A stretch of DNA of 64,000 bases from assembly GCF_029784155.1 (NCBI RefSeq), contig NC_073693.1, positions 315,255,536 to 315,319,535 on the forward strand. Reading direction: 5' to 3'. Positions within the stretch are counted from its first letter, which is position 1. Each line of letters starts with the position of its first letter. Of the stretch, positions 34,169 through 45,249 are shown piece by piece. A model generated the notes under the pieces. The model saw only the letters and a list, made by a program, of their open reading frames with translations, was not told where the DNA came from and did not search any database. The stretch comes from Uranotaenia lowii (lineage: Eukaryota; Arthropoda; Insecta; Diptera; Culicidae). The translations under genes and the position numbers were made by a program.

Positions 34169-34176
34169 GCTAGCGT

Positions 34177-35338
34177 ATTAGGAAGTACTGCTTATTATTA
34201 ACTGAAGACCGCGAAATCAGTTGTTGATTCGGCCATTTACAAAATAGGTCATCCTTTCGTTATAATCCCGGTACAAAAACTTTAATCCGATCAGATTTTT
34301 TCTTAAATATTCTTCAGATTCGATCTTGAAGTTGATTTCAACTCTAATGGCAGTATTTAAAAGTTGATGATTTTTTTAAGGATTGTATTTACTCCTTGAT
34401 TCATGCAGAACCATGAAGCCATTCTCGAGCATGAATTTCGAAAAAGATTTTAAAAAGAACTGATTATTCGCAATAAAGTGTTGCCAAAATAAAATGCCTT
34501 CGATTTTTATACGTTCTACTAAAAATAAACCCATTGTTTTTGTCAACAGCCTAATGTTTCGAAAATTTGTAGGGTTTATAGAGTTTATTTTAAAAAATTT
34601 TTGTATCATGTTGAAGCATATTAAGTACATTTAGGTTTTTAAAATGTTTATAATTTGGATCATATTTTCAGTTTGTGTCATTTTACATAATTTTCTAGCG
34701 CCTTTTTTTTGCAGGTTTTAGCCTTTTGTTTGCAATTAATTATAAAATCTTATGGAATTTTTTATTGTTTCAATCATTTTTAAATTCTTCACACTATTTT
34801 CATAATTTTGGTTGCATTATATTGGGCCAGTAAAAGCGAAAAATATAGTAATGTTGTTACAAAACCTGTTGAATGTTGGCACATTCTTATGCGAAAATCG
34901 AATCGTTCAAAAATCAAGTGAAGACTGTTTTATACAAAAAAATCAAATGGAGTTATTATAATGTTCGGTTTCAGCGTCCAATCCGTTTTTGAAAATTCTA
35001 CATAAAACATACGATTTGACATGTTCATGTGTTTGATGAAATAACTTCTTCTGGTGCTTATCCTCAATTTCTCTTAAAATTCATAAAAATTTCTTATAAA
35101 ATATTCGGATTTAGCCAGGTTATGAAAAAAAGCGCGACTCAAGTGCGTGCAAAAAACAATTCGGGAATATTTATATTAAGTTTGCATGGCTTATGAGGTT
35201 GATTGTTTTTAGTTTATTAGAATAAAATATTGCGAGTTAATTTGTTCATAATTTTTTTTAAGGATTTTTGTTTATTTAATGAGAGAAAATTGCATTAGGA
35301 ATTTTGTTTATTTGCATTCTGATGTAGATAGCGAATGC
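34177..35338. other. AT-rich intergenic DNA, nothing recognised
   Basis: No coding segment, TIR pair or tandem repeat could be supported. Confidence 0.45.
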
Positions 35339-35346
35339 ATCTAAGA

Positions 35347-35729
35347 TGAGGTTGCCAAATTTTTTTCAACACGTATATGGGCTCGACACATCCTGGTTAT
35401 TTTATCCTAAAACCTGGTATAATCCGGGCAAATTTGGCCAAACCCAGGAATTACTGAACAAAAATTATGAAAAAAAAATTTAAAATAAATTTCAACAAAG
35501 CTCATCAGCAGATTATTAATTGTATTTTAGGTCTAAAAATAAAAAAAAATAGTAAAAATAAAAAAAAATATATATAACAAGATTTGTTTTATTTGTTTGA
35601 TTTGGCAAATAAAGTGTATCAATCAGGGGAAAACTTTTTAAAATAAAATCCGAGCAACCGAGCTTTTGCCAAATTTTCTAATAAATATCCGGGCCTACTC
35701 GGATAAGACCGGGAAATTTGGCAAGCCTA
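35347..35729. mobile_element. hAT-like MITE (GGTTGCC ends), copy 1
   Basis: TGAGGTTGCCAAATTTTTTT on the left and the inverted AAATTTGGCAAGCCTA on the right, flanked by the 8-bp duplication ATCTAAGA (35339-35346 and 35730-35737). The interior has AATCCGGGCAAAT words shared with the element at 52622-52917. Confidence 0.85.
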
Positions 35730-36014
35730 ATCTAAGAGGATATTCTTAAAAGGAACATTCACAGTTGAGTGGGCAAACAAATTATTTTGAATATTTAAAT
35801 TATGACATTTCGTCTTTGCGTACATTATCATAGAGAGGATTTCATGCCAAAATACACTGAAGCAGAGAAGCTTGCTCCAACATTCATGAAAGTGACTAGA
35901 AAAAATCCGATAAAAATAATTATATTCATTTGTCCCGTACTTCATATTAAATGTTGATAATGTTCAATATAATAACACCAACAGAAAACCTTGCGTTGAT
36001 ATCTGCAAAATGGC

Positions 36015-36022
36015 TATATAAA
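36015..36022 (+). promoter_or_regulatory. TATA box of peptide gene 3
   Basis: TATATAAA lies about 53 bases before a GTAGGT donor (intron 36068-36146) that ends at the ATG. Confidence 0.6.
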
Positions 36023-36146
36023 ATGGGACCATCGAGCTCGATCGTTTTGTGCATTACTATCGCTCCGGTAGGTACGTGACTTCTTCCAATCCAAAGTGGT
36101 AATATTTCCTAACTTTATTTCGGTTTACTTAAGTTTAGATTTCAAG

Positions 36147-36356
36147 ATGAAATTTTTGTGGATTTTGCTGTTTGTAATGACCACTCTGGTTGGAACCTCG
36201 TTGGGACATCTTTGCCCGGATGGACAGGTCCACCACGAGGGAAACGGTCGCCATGGCAGTGATCACAGTTGTTTGAGGGAGGATAGGCCGGAGCCGGAAG
36301 TGCGGGTCGATGTCGATGACAGCCACGATGGAGGACATATGAACAGAATACATTGA
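36147..36356 (+). CDS. Small secreted peptide, divergent family member 3
   Basis: Encodes 69 residues. The signal peptide (MKFLWILLFVMTTLVGTSLG) is clearly of the same family and is followed by HLCPDG. Only two cysteines remain (23 and 42). The rest is rich in His, Asp and Glu (HHEGNGRHGSDH, VDVDDSHDGGH) and ends MNRIH, where relatives have INKC. Either a frameshift destroyed the second half, or the tail has become a new acidic, possibly metal-binding, segment. The TATA box and the leader intron ending at the ATG are conserved. No clear poly(A) signal follows. It may be a pseudogene. Confidence 0.6.
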   Translation: MKFLWILLFVMTTLVGTSLGHLCPDGQVHHEGNGRHGSDHSCLREDRPEPEVRVDVDDSHDGGHMNRIH

Positions 36357-36750
36357 AGAGTGGTTGTGTTGAAGTGTGTCGAAATGAAGAGTTTGCAATT
36401 AATTTATGTAATTTATGTTAAATTAGAAAATATTTTTTTAAATAACAATTGTGATCCCGTTCACATTCCTGGGTATTTTTAGTGTCTTTCAAAAACTTGT
36501 TGGACTTGGCCATGGTTGCTTGTAAAGTATCTAGATCAATGTTTGAAAAAGATTTACCAAAAAGTGATCTCAATAAAGAATTTATCTTTGTATTTTGGAT
36601 CAAATAAGTAGTGGACTTTCCGAAAGGAAGTTGCCCTACTCTATGGATAACTTCGAAAGTTGAAGATACCGCTAATTGCAAACAAACTCCGTTACGCGTT
36701 TGTCCTACAGTGAGAATTAAACCCGTGTCTTCAGTTTGATCGATTGAATA
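36357..36750. other. Intergenic DNA downstream of peptide gene 3
   Basis: Nothing is recognised. The minus-strand open frame here shows no domain or signal sequence. Confidence 0.4.
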
Positions 36751-37030
36751 GGGGAGAATGGGAATACTTGATCCCCTTTTCTTATTTTTATCATATCTTT
36801 TTGGAGAAATTTAGCAAATCGCCGTCTTTTGCATTTTCTGACAGCGTGTAATTTCAAGTTTATATAATCAAAAAGTTGGAACAATTTATGAACCCGTAGA
36901 TGAACTAGAAGCACTTTCGTGGGAGTAAAAAAAATTGCGATATTTTTTAAGTTAAGGGAGACTTGATCCTTTATTGAAGGAGACTTGATCCTTCATCCCG
37001 GGGGGCCTCGTCCTTGGAAAAAATCAAACA
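36751..37030. mobile_element. GGGGAGA-family element, partial copy
   Basis: Begins after TA with GGGGAGAATGGGAATACTTG and follows copies A and B for about 250 bases (TAGCAAATCGCCGTCTTTTG, GATGAACTAGAAGCA). The right end is not found. Confidence 0.65.
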
Positions 37031-37869
37031 AAATTTCCAGAAAGAATACATAGATTTCTTCACCTGAAATAACTTTAAAATAACTAAATGAATCATGAAA
37101 TTACAGTTTGGGTAAACTCATAAACTTTGCTTGCTATTTGGTCAGTTTGAATTCGGTGGTTACCCCGCCAATTACCCCGCCATTTTTAAAAAAAAAAAAA
37201 AAATATATATTGAAACAGCCAGAGCTCGGAGAAAATAATTTACTAAAAAACTAAAAGTGTTGTTTTTTGATACGTTAAAAATGTATAAAATCAAAACATT
37301 TTTTTTTTTCATTTTATCTTTTACTACAATGAAGTTATGGAGTAAAAACAAAATGGCTCATGATACTCCACTCTTTTCTACAAATTAAAGCGTCTTAGAT
37401 TTAAAATCTTACACTACTTTCTATTGCTCTATCTACTCTCTACACTTCATGAATTTCATACTTACTTGAAAATCTGCATGTTCGAAGAATTAAACCTCGA
37501 ATCTTTCTGACGATAGCTGAACACCTTATCTTTGAACCTTTGCCGATGTCTGGGTCTGGTGTCTGAAGACTTGATTGTAAAATAAACTAAATTTTTCAAC
37601 TCTAACCTTTACAAATAATCAAGAAGCCAAGCGTGGTAATCTATTTCTATCAGTTTTTGTCTAACTGTTTTCGTAATCAGAATTATTGCAGTATGTGTTT
37701 GTCTCGTTGTAAGAACTCAATATCTAGGTAATATTTCAATATTTAATTTTTTGATATGGTCTCCATCGAATTTAATATCCTTTTTCGCATCTTCATCTTA
37801 AGATGAATCAAGTTAGTTTTTTTTCTTTTATTCAAATCTTTGATGTTCTTAAACTATAGGATTTGTGTT
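37031..37869. other. AT-rich intergenic DNA, nothing recognised
   Basis: Includes A-runs and a short CCGCCAATTACCCCGCC duplication near 37160. No gene is seen. The last five bases are the GTGTT target duplication of the BEL element. Confidence 0.4.
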
Positions 37870-38413
37870 TGTTCGGGGGGTTCGTATTTCGGGGTATTTC
37901 TTCCCGTCTCTCGTCGACGGCATCTACCAGCAGCAAGAATGTCCAGGTAAGTCTTCGGCACTTCACTAGTCAGCTGTTCACCCGCTGGGGGAAGAATTTT
38001 GTTTGCACTTTCGGCGTTTATTGTACGGAGTGCCACTGCGCGATTCGATTGCGCTTTCCTCAACAACACTTAATTAGCCGTTTTGATTGTACCAACTGAT
38101 TATTCCCGATTTCGGAGATAGTAAAAAGTCGCTTGATTGGACTTAACTTTGATTTATTTCGAAGAAGTGAAAATCCGTGCGATTCGTTTAACTCTTTGAT
38201 CTATTCTAACTTATATCTAAAATGGCTTACATACTATTGTGTGAGACTCTCTCGGTGAAAGTTGCTATGTTGTGAGAGAGTTATGCTTATTCTAAGGTAC
38301 GTGCACAGATAATGGTGTTTGCGAACAAATTGATTAAAGTGTCAAGTGAACATAAAAAGGACACATTACAAACAGAAATCAATTTGAATTCCTGATCGGT
38401 TCAGTACCGATCA
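37870..38413 (-). repeat. 3' LTR of the BEL element
   Basis: Plus-strand ends are TGTTCGGGGGGTTCG and CAGTACCGATCA. About 14 bases present near the end of the other LTR (CTCGGCCGATGGG region) are missing here. The rest appears identical. Confidence 0.9.
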
Positions 38414-38572
38414 TTCCGGCCACCTTGAAACTGCTGGCGATCGTTTCAATAACCCATATGCCCAACGGGTTGCTACATGCTTCTTCGGCTGGATTCGAAG
38501 GCACGGCTGGTATGTTGCTCATCGAGGAACTTAGTCGCAACATCGGCACTGGTGCAGAATCTGTGAACGACA

Positions 38573-39247
38573 AGAGATCCGGTAGAACGAACAACGGAGG
38601 ATAAGGTTATAGGAACGCTAATCACCTGTTAACGCCCTTTAAGCGCGTTGAGCAACGTTCGGCGTGCTCTACCGATCTTTGAAGACTCTGCTGTTGATAC
38701 CGATGTTGTTGGCCGTTCTCGGTGGTGGCCCATGAGATGCTGCGACGATGTACGATAGTTGGTGATCTGGAATCAACAAAAGACCCGGTAGATGGAACGA
38801 TAGGAGAAAAATGATAGGAACGCTAATCACCTATTAGCGCTCCGTTAGCGCGTTGAGCAACGTTCGGCGTGCTCTACCGGTCTTAGAAGATTCTGCTTCG
38901 GACTTGTGGCTTGGTCAATGGCAACGAATACTCGATGAAGATGTAGGGTAGTTGTAGGAAAGGATCTGCAATCGACAAAGAACCGGTAGATCGAACGAGA
39001 AAATGTGACAGTTTGGAACGCTAATCACCTATTAGCGCTCTACATGCGCAGTGAGTCACATTCGGCGTGCTCTGCCGGTCTTTGTAGAAGGATCTCGATG
39101 ATGGCGGGGTACAAAAGGGCGTCTAAGGAACTGTAAACAACAAAGACCCGGTAGATCGAACGATATGGATAGAATGATAGGAACGCTAATCACCTGTTAG
39201 CGCTCCATTAGCGCGTTGAGCACGTTCGGCGTGCTCTACCGGTCTTT
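38573..39247. repeat. Four hairpin-forming repeats in place of pol
   Basis: Units lie at about 38573-38681, 38778-38885, 38976-39083 and 39141-39247. Each starts near AAGACCCGGTAGA and ends with the inverse TCTACCGGTCTTTG, so each can fold back. Inside each is GGAACGCTAATCACC followed by TTAGCGC, a second small hairpin, and TTCGGCGTGCTC. Spacers of roughly 60-95 bases differ between units. Confidence 0.8.
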
Positions 39248-39274
39248 GTAGCTTTCTAGTTGTCGCGTTGACTG

Positions 39275-41971
39275 TCAACAGGGCTGGCGATGAGTAAGAT
39301 GACAATCTCGCTTGGCTGGCTGAATGACTCCATCTCGACCTGGATGAAGCCTTGTACAGCGACCGAGTGGCCGCGAAGTGGCGGAATAAGGCCAGCTTTC
39401 CAAGGAGCACTGACGCTTATCGGGGAAATGGAACATGTTGGACAGATTGCTGGTCACATTGTGCCCGTCTGTACCAATCTGGACAACTGGTGCGCGTTTA
39501 GCAGCAAGAGTTCGCCAACGATGCGGTGGCGGCTTTGACCGTTGGGGTTTCTGGAACGATTCCGTTGGTAGAAGAGGTGCACCTAACTCCAGGCAGGTAC
39601 CAGAGGGCTGCATGGCCAAAGGAACGATATAGCAGCTGGATCCATCAGCATCGTCTTCTACTTTGTCGTTGCTTTTGGCGGCACTTAGAAGAGTGGCGGA
39701 CAGCGGATTATGTTGAACGATGCAACCGACGAGCAGCGTATCCTTGAGCGCGTACCCTGAGTTGGGCTCACAGGATGCGTTGAATACCACGCATTCATTG
39801 GTGGTTTTGCTGGCATCCTTGAGCACCGGGTGATGTGGCAGATAGCAGTGTGGTTTGTAGTGTTGAACAGAATCGCTGTGGTGTGAATATCTGGTGGAGT
39901 TTCCATGTGTGGCTCTCGTTTCGTTATCTCCAAGGGTGGTTTGTGGATCATTAGACCGTGAATGGCAGGCGACGTATCCTTCGTCGTGGATTTGAGTGGT
40001 GGAGGGTTCAACGTCCATCCTTTGGCTCCCATCGGTGGTGTCCATTGGCCGGAACTCCTCAGGGATCGTTTCTCGGGTTTGATCAACGGTGGAGAGGAAG
40101 CACGCTCGCGGTGTGGTGGTGGAGCTGGAATCCACTTTGCCAGAAACTGTCCAGCCAAAGAGGGTGTCCACCAAAAACGGGAAACCGTTACCAAGGGAGT
40201 GGCGTACGCCTGTGTGAAACTCATGGTAACATTCTCCACCGATGATCATGTCGATTGTTGCTGGAACGTTGAACTGAGGATCCGCCAATGGAACCTTCGG
40301 CATTCTCCAGGCAGTTGAATCGATCGGGGATGTGGGGAGATATGATGTTGGTTTCTTCATGACGAGGAAATCGAGTGTGGTGGAGAAGTCGCTGTTCTTG
40401 GATATGATTTTGGCAGCTAACTTGTGTTTGATGCGCTTCACTGACTCTCCGATTCCGGCAACTGAGATGTCCACGGGCCTTTGACGGGTGGCGAGTTGGT
40501 TCGCCAGCTTCTTAGTGATGAAGTTGGACATCGCTGCAGAATCTAGCAGAGCTCTAGCAGGAATCTTTCTGCCGTATCGGTCGACAACAAACAGCGTGAC
40601 CGTCTCCAATAGAACCGTCGAATTTGAATGCACGGATAGATTTATCGCTGGTGGGTTTACTGAACCGCTAAAACCTGGATTCGCTTGTACGGGATGTGGT
40701 TCTTCAGTAGTGGGTTGCTCTAGATGTGCTGTTTGGTGGTCGTGCAACATGGTGTGGTGTTTCGCTTGGCAAATCCTACACAGAAACTTCGATTTACAGG
40801 ATCTTGCCTGATGGTTTGCACGAAAGCAATTCCAACAAAGACTGTTCTGTGTCACGAGCTCTCGCCGCTGGGAGCTTGACAGGTTCGAAAATGCTGGACA
40901 TTGGTGAAGAGGATGTGTCCTCAAGCAACAGTGGCATGGCGAAGTGCTGGATTGAATTTCGGATGTAGCTGTGTTTACGACAGACCGAATGGGAAATGGT
41001 TTCTTCGGGATTTGGCCGGCCACCTTGGAAACGGTGGGCACTGAGGAACGATGCTGGAGATCGCTGTCCACGGATTTCAACATCCGGAACTGGTGGATGA
41101 GAAACTCGATGAGCTCGTCGTATTTCACCTCATCCTTCTGTCGAGTATCTTGCTCCCATGCACGAATCGTCGCCGAATCTAACTTATTCGTCAGGATAAA
41201 GATGAGCGGCGTATCCCAATGCTCGATAGGTTCACCCAATTTCCCCAGTGCCTTAACGTGTCGCTGGAAATCGTCAACCAGTGTGTTGAGGTCTTGTGCG
41301 GATTCATGCTGAAGAGGTGGAAGGTTGTACAGGCCACGGAAAAGCTCTTTCCTAAGGAAACGCTTGTTGTCATACCGCTTTTTCAAAGCGTCCCATGTCG
41401 ATGAATAATTATCGGCTTGAACGTCCACAGATTCGAATGGTTTCTTGGCCTCTCCTTCCAGTGACTGTAATAGGTACTGCAGCTTGTTGACGATTGGAAT
41501 GTCCTCGTTGCAGTGGATCATCGAAATGAAGTTGTCGCGAAATGATATCCATCGCGATTCATCCCCGCTAAACTTCGGTAGATCGATTTTAGGCAGCCGA
41601 TGATGGAAACTGGAAGACATGCTATGAGAAGTCGATGCGTGCATGATCGTCGAACTCAGAAGATGCTCCCTGCTTTCCAGCTTAGACAACAAAAAACCTT
41701 TCGCTCTGCAAAACCGATCCTCGAAATCCGCCCGGAACTCCAGATGCGCCTCGAACCGTTCTTCGATGTCACCCATCTCGATGTCGTTCTGCACGTTCAA
41801 GAACAACTCGTTGCATTTGTTGAGAGCCTCCAAACGTACCGAAACCTGGCAGCAATCCCGTTCATAGGTGTAGTCCGTGATGAACTTCTCCACCACATCT
41901 CGCTCAGCACACGCTCGTCGTCTCGTCAGAAGGTCCGCTGTAAGTTTTTTCTCCGCCTTGCTAGTCATCAC
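39275..41971 (-). CDS. BEL/Pao gag-protease polyprotein, 898 residues
   Basis: Would form retrotransposon particles in the cytoplasm and process itself. Order: an N-terminal helical region; from about residue 125 LPKIDLPKFSGDESRW, the start of a DUF1759-type gag domain; about residues 350-415 cysteine/histidine knuckles (CHCCLRTHPLHQC, CWNCFRANHQARSC, CRICQAKHH); about 475 the aspartyl protease motif LLDSAAMSNFIT, with D-S-A as often in BEL elements; about 580-620 IIGGECYHEF and FGWTVSG, the end of that domain. The last 250 residues show no reverse transcriptase motifs and end in unrelated sequence. The frame is intact, which is notable for a copy lacking pol. Confidence 0.88.
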   Translation of the reverse strand: MMTSKAEKKLTADLLTRRRACAERDVVEKFITDYTYERDCCQVSVRLEALNKCNELFLNVQNDIEMGDIEERFEAHLEFRADFEDRFCRAKGFLLSKLESREHLLSSTIMHASTSHSMSSSFHHRLPKIDLPKFSGDESRWISFRDNFISMIHCNEDIPIVNKLQYLLQSLEGEAKKPFESVDVQADNYSSTWDALKKRYDNKRFLRKELFRGLYNLPPLQHESAQDLNTLVDDFQRHVKALGKLGEPIEHWDTPLIFILTNKLDSATIRAWEQDTRQKDEVKYDELIEFLIHQFRMLKSVDSDLQHRSSVPTVSKVAGQIPKKPFPIRSVVNTATSEIQSSTSPCHCCLRTHPLHQCPAFSNLSSSQRRELVTQNSLCWNCFRANHQARSCKSKFLCRICQAKHHTMLHDHQTAHLEQPTTEEPHPVQANPGFSGSVNPPAINLSVHSNSTVLLETVTLFVVDRYGRKIPARALLDSAAMSNFITKKLANQLATRQRPVDISVAGIGESVKRIKHKLAAKIISKNSDFSTTLDFLVMKKPTSYLPTSPIDSTAWRMPKVPLADPQFNVPATIDMIIGGECYHEFHTGVRHSLGNGFPFLVDTLFGWTVSGKVDSSSTTTPRACFLSTVDQTRETIPEEFRPMDTTDGSQRMDVEPSTTQIHDEGYVACHSRSNDPQTTLGDNETRATHGNSTRYSHHSDSVQHYKPHCYLPHHPVLKDASKTTNECVVFNASCEPNSGYALKDTLLVGCIVQHNPLSATLLSAAKSNDKVEDDADGSSCYIVPLAMQPSGTCLELGAPLLPTESFQKPQRSKPPPHRWRTLAAKRAPVVQIGTDGHNVTSNLSNMFHFPDKRQCSLESWPYSATSRPLGRCTRLHPGRDGVIQPAKRDCHLTHRQPC

Positions 41972-42034
41972 TCAACACCACTCAAATCACACGTAACTGC
42001 ACCAAAAAAGACCGTAAATGCCACGAACGATTGA

Positions 42035-42800
42035 CCTTTGGATGCGATTTGTATATGAAAATCTCCAAATTATTTTTATTTTGTTCTAATTGCTATGTTT
42101 TTGGACGGTACTGTAGTCAGCAACTTGTATAAACGCCACCCAGCAATGCTACAATCGCCTCAAAATTAACAGGTAAAGCGATTTTGAAATTTTCCAAAAA
42201 TCCACCAGTGTCGCTATACTTTTGTACAGTACTGTTGTCTGGCCACTTGCCCCAATGCGTATCAGCAATGCTTCACAGTGTCTCAGAGACCACTGGAAGT
42301 GAATTCCAATTTTTCCAAAAAACTTTCAATTTTTCAAGTGTCGGTGTATTTTTGAACGACACTGTAGAGTGCACCACCCTCAATGCACTTGCACTTGCGC
42401 CTTGAACTGACTTTTGGCCACAAAAAATGCAATTTGGTTAAAAAAGTTATTTAATTTTTCCTTGTTGCAAAACTTTTGCGCTGCACTGTGTTTCAAAACA
42501 TTTGAACGGCACTGTAAAAGTTTCCCGTTTGTTTTGATTCTACGAATTCATTAATCGACTGTTTGGCTATAATTGCGGTGTCGGTTAATTTTTTGCGCCC
42601 AATTTACAAAATTATCCGTTGGCCAAGTGAATAATTGGGCCGTAATAGTTTGTCCGCGGTGTGAAAATCACAAGTTGGCCTACCTTGGGTGTGGATTTCT
42701 ACAAACCACAACTGCTTTGGCGCTCGGAAGATGGCGAATGCTGATTCCTCTGCTGGTTCCTGATGAGATGATGTCCTCGAATCCGGTTCGAAGGACCAAA
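42035..42800 (-). other. BEL leader with degenerate repeats
   Basis: Directly after the 5' LTR (minus strand) comes TTTGGTCCTTCGAACCGG, the expected place of the primer-binding site. Further in, at about 42080-42510, four loose units carry a GGTACTGTAG- or GACACTGTAG-like word roughly every 120 bases, next to AATTTTTCCAAAAA. Confidence 0.6.
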
Positions 42801-43358
42801 TGTTCGGGCTCGGCCGATGGGGGGGTTCGTATTTCGGGGTATTTCTTCCCGTCTCTCGTCGACGGCATCTACCAGCAGCAAGAATGTCCAGGTAAGTCTT
42901 CGGCACTTCACTAGTCAGCTGTTCACCCGCTGGGGGAAGAATTTTGTTTGCACTTTCGGCGTTTATTGTACGGAGTGCCACTGCGCGATTCGATTGCGCT
43001 TTCCTCAACAACACTTAATTAGCCGTTTTGATTGTACCAACTGATTATTCCCGATTTCGGAGATAGTAAAAAGTCGCTTGATTGGACTTAACTTTGATTT
43101 ATTTCGAAGAAGTGAAAATCCGTGCGATTCGTTTAACTCTTTGATCTATTCTAACTTATATCTAAAATGGCTTACATACTATTGTGTGAGACTCTCTCGG
43201 TGAAAGTTGCTATGTTGTGAGAGAGTTATGCTTATTCTAAGGTACGTGCACAGATAATGGTGTTTGCGAACAAATTGATTAAAGTGTCAAGTGAACATAA
43301 AAAGGACACATTACAAACAGAAATCAATTTGAATTCCTGATCGGTTCAGTACCGATCA
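42801..43358 (-). repeat. 5' LTR of the BEL element
   Basis: Plus-strand ends are TGTTCGGGCTCGGCCGATGG and CAGTACCGATCA. It is followed by GTGTT. It is the longer of the two LTRs. Confidence 0.9.
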
Positions 43359-43363
43359 GTGTT

Positions 43364-44934
43364 TAAAAAATGCGGTACAAGGAAAGTGTTGAAGTTCTTT
43401 TGCTTCACTCCCGCCTAGCAATGGGGGAGGAAACACAAATTACCAAAACATACATAAAACTACGCCACAAAACAAAACCAAAATAAATTTGTTGCTTATT
43501 ATCTATTTCAATCAAAACTCTGCTAATTCTTCAGACCGCATCCTTTTGCGATTTCCTTCTTCTTCTCCTACTACTCATTCCCTTCTTCTTCTTCCATTCT
43601 GCTTCTACTCTTCTTCTTCTTCCATCCCGCCTCTTCTCTTCCTCTTCTTCCTCTTCCTAAAATAGACTGTGGAGAAATGAATACTAATGTTTCAACGAAC
43701 TATGTCAATAGATCACTGCCATTTTAGGAGTTTTCTAGTATTTCAAAGGTTTTAAAGGAGTTTGAAACAATGCTCCTCTAGCACCAAAAAATTTGCACTC
43801 TCAGCTTTCAAACTTTATCAAACTGCTTACTTTCTTCATTCACGTCATGGAAATGATTAAACCAACATTCGGTGTAAATTTCAATCAGATAAAACAGGAT
43901 AAACCTAAAAAACTTTGATATTTTTTTTTGTTCATTTGAACACACTTTTTCCAGTTTCAAGTCGAAGATGGCAGCACTATCTTGCAGTTAGAACAAAATG
44001 GATTCTCAATTATGATTTTCCTGATTAATATAGGCCCATATCAATCATTTCTAGATAGTTTCACAGTTTCGTTGAAGTTGAAGAAAACTTTTCTGGATTT
44101 GCAAAAACTGACCAGCAAGAAAATATACCGCCTCCGAAGTTTTTGCTCATCTCAACTTCCGGATCAATTGCAAATCATATCAATAAAATTGCTAGAAACA
44201 AGAAATATTGTTTGACTGATTAAAAATTTTGAATGAGATTTTTGGATAAAAATGCAGCCTAGAACCTATTTTTCATCTTTTTATGTCAGGTAAATGAAGA
44301 AGCTAAGCAGTTTTATGAAGTATACTTATATATTTTAGCTCAAATGTCAAATTCATTAATGCTAGAGGATTTTTTTTTAAAAACCTCTTTTAAAACCTTT
44401 GGAATACGAGAAAATGCAAAAAAATCAGCTATTTATGGAAAAAGTTCTGTGGTGACCGAGAAATTATCACGATTTTCTTTCGCGCACTACAAACTATTCT
44501 TCGCAAAAGATGCCTAAAGAATGACCGTTATTTTTCGCGTTTGGTCAAGTCACCTTTTGCACTCACACACTCTTGGAACTACACGAATCGCATTAGCACA
44601 ATTCAATGTTTCGTGCTGTATCTGATGAATGGGTTCATTAATACCCCAGTTCATTGACGTAATTTCCGTGATGCCAGAACATTAATTTTTCATTCACTCT
44701 TTTTTTTTAAGAATAATATGTTCATACAAAGAATCCGAACACACATTTTTTCTTAATTATATTTCCCAATCTATATCCACCAAAAGTTCGTGGAATCATT
44801 AACATTTACTTTAACACAGAAAATTTCAAGGAATTATGTTGGTTTTTGGAGAAAAACATAGTTGCTACCTTGGACCTTTTACAATAGTTTTGGTCCTCTA
44901 CTCCAATTGCTTAAAATTAAAATTGAATTAGTAC
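43364..44934. other. Intergenic DNA with a TTC-rich microsatellite
   Basis: Around 43555-43660 the plus strand is a degenerate (TTC)n/(CTT)n tract. The rest is AT-rich and no gene or element is recognised. Confidence 0.55.
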
Positions 44935-44995
44935 AGTGGTATACAAATTAGTATCTAAAACCGATGTTGCATGATGTCCCGTTTGACAATACTGC
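44935..44995. mobile_element. R1 repeat fragment
   Basis: Read inverted, it has GTCAAACGGGACATCATGCA followed by TTTGTATACCAC, the two landmarks that are separated by an insertion at 1203-3000. Confidence 0.5.
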
Positions 44996-45249
44996 ATCGA
45001 AAAATGTAGCTCGCTCTGGACCAATTGAATGTCATTTTTAAGATTGATGACGTACGCTATGTAGTTGTTTAAAGATCATCTGGTAGTGTTTCCTGGTCTA
45101 AAATGCTCTCTGTAATCCAGAAATTCTTAAGTTATGTTCTCCCTCTCCATTACTCGAATGAACCAAATTGTCTTCGGACCGTTTTGGTGTCGTTCTTTCG
45201 GATCAGGTTGATACCCCGAAATTCTTTACATAACCCTTAGCGACGGTAC

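Larger units (their letters stand above)
37870..43358 (-). mobile_element. BEL/Pao LTR retrotransposon without reverse transcriptase
   Basis: The element has LTRs at 37870-38413 and 42801-43358 and the 5-bp duplication GTGTT on both sides (37865-37869 and 43359-43363). It is read on the minus strand, so the 5' LTR is the one at 42801-43358. It carries an intact gag-protease ORF. No reverse transcriptase, RNase H or integrase is found in the 5.5 kb. Where pol would be, there are four hairpin repeats (38573-39247). The LTRs look identical apart from a short internal length difference, so insertion was recent. It would depend on a complete BEL element for mobility. Confidence 0.9.

Noticed and set aside
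37854..38069. Frames inside both BEL LTRs (37854-38069 and 42604-43014)
   Set aside because: They are identical because the LTRs are, and cross the LTR border differently. No protein domain is seen.
39685..40239. 184-residue frame overlapping the BEL gag on the same strand
   Set aside because: Alternative-frame shadow of the intact gag-protease ORF.
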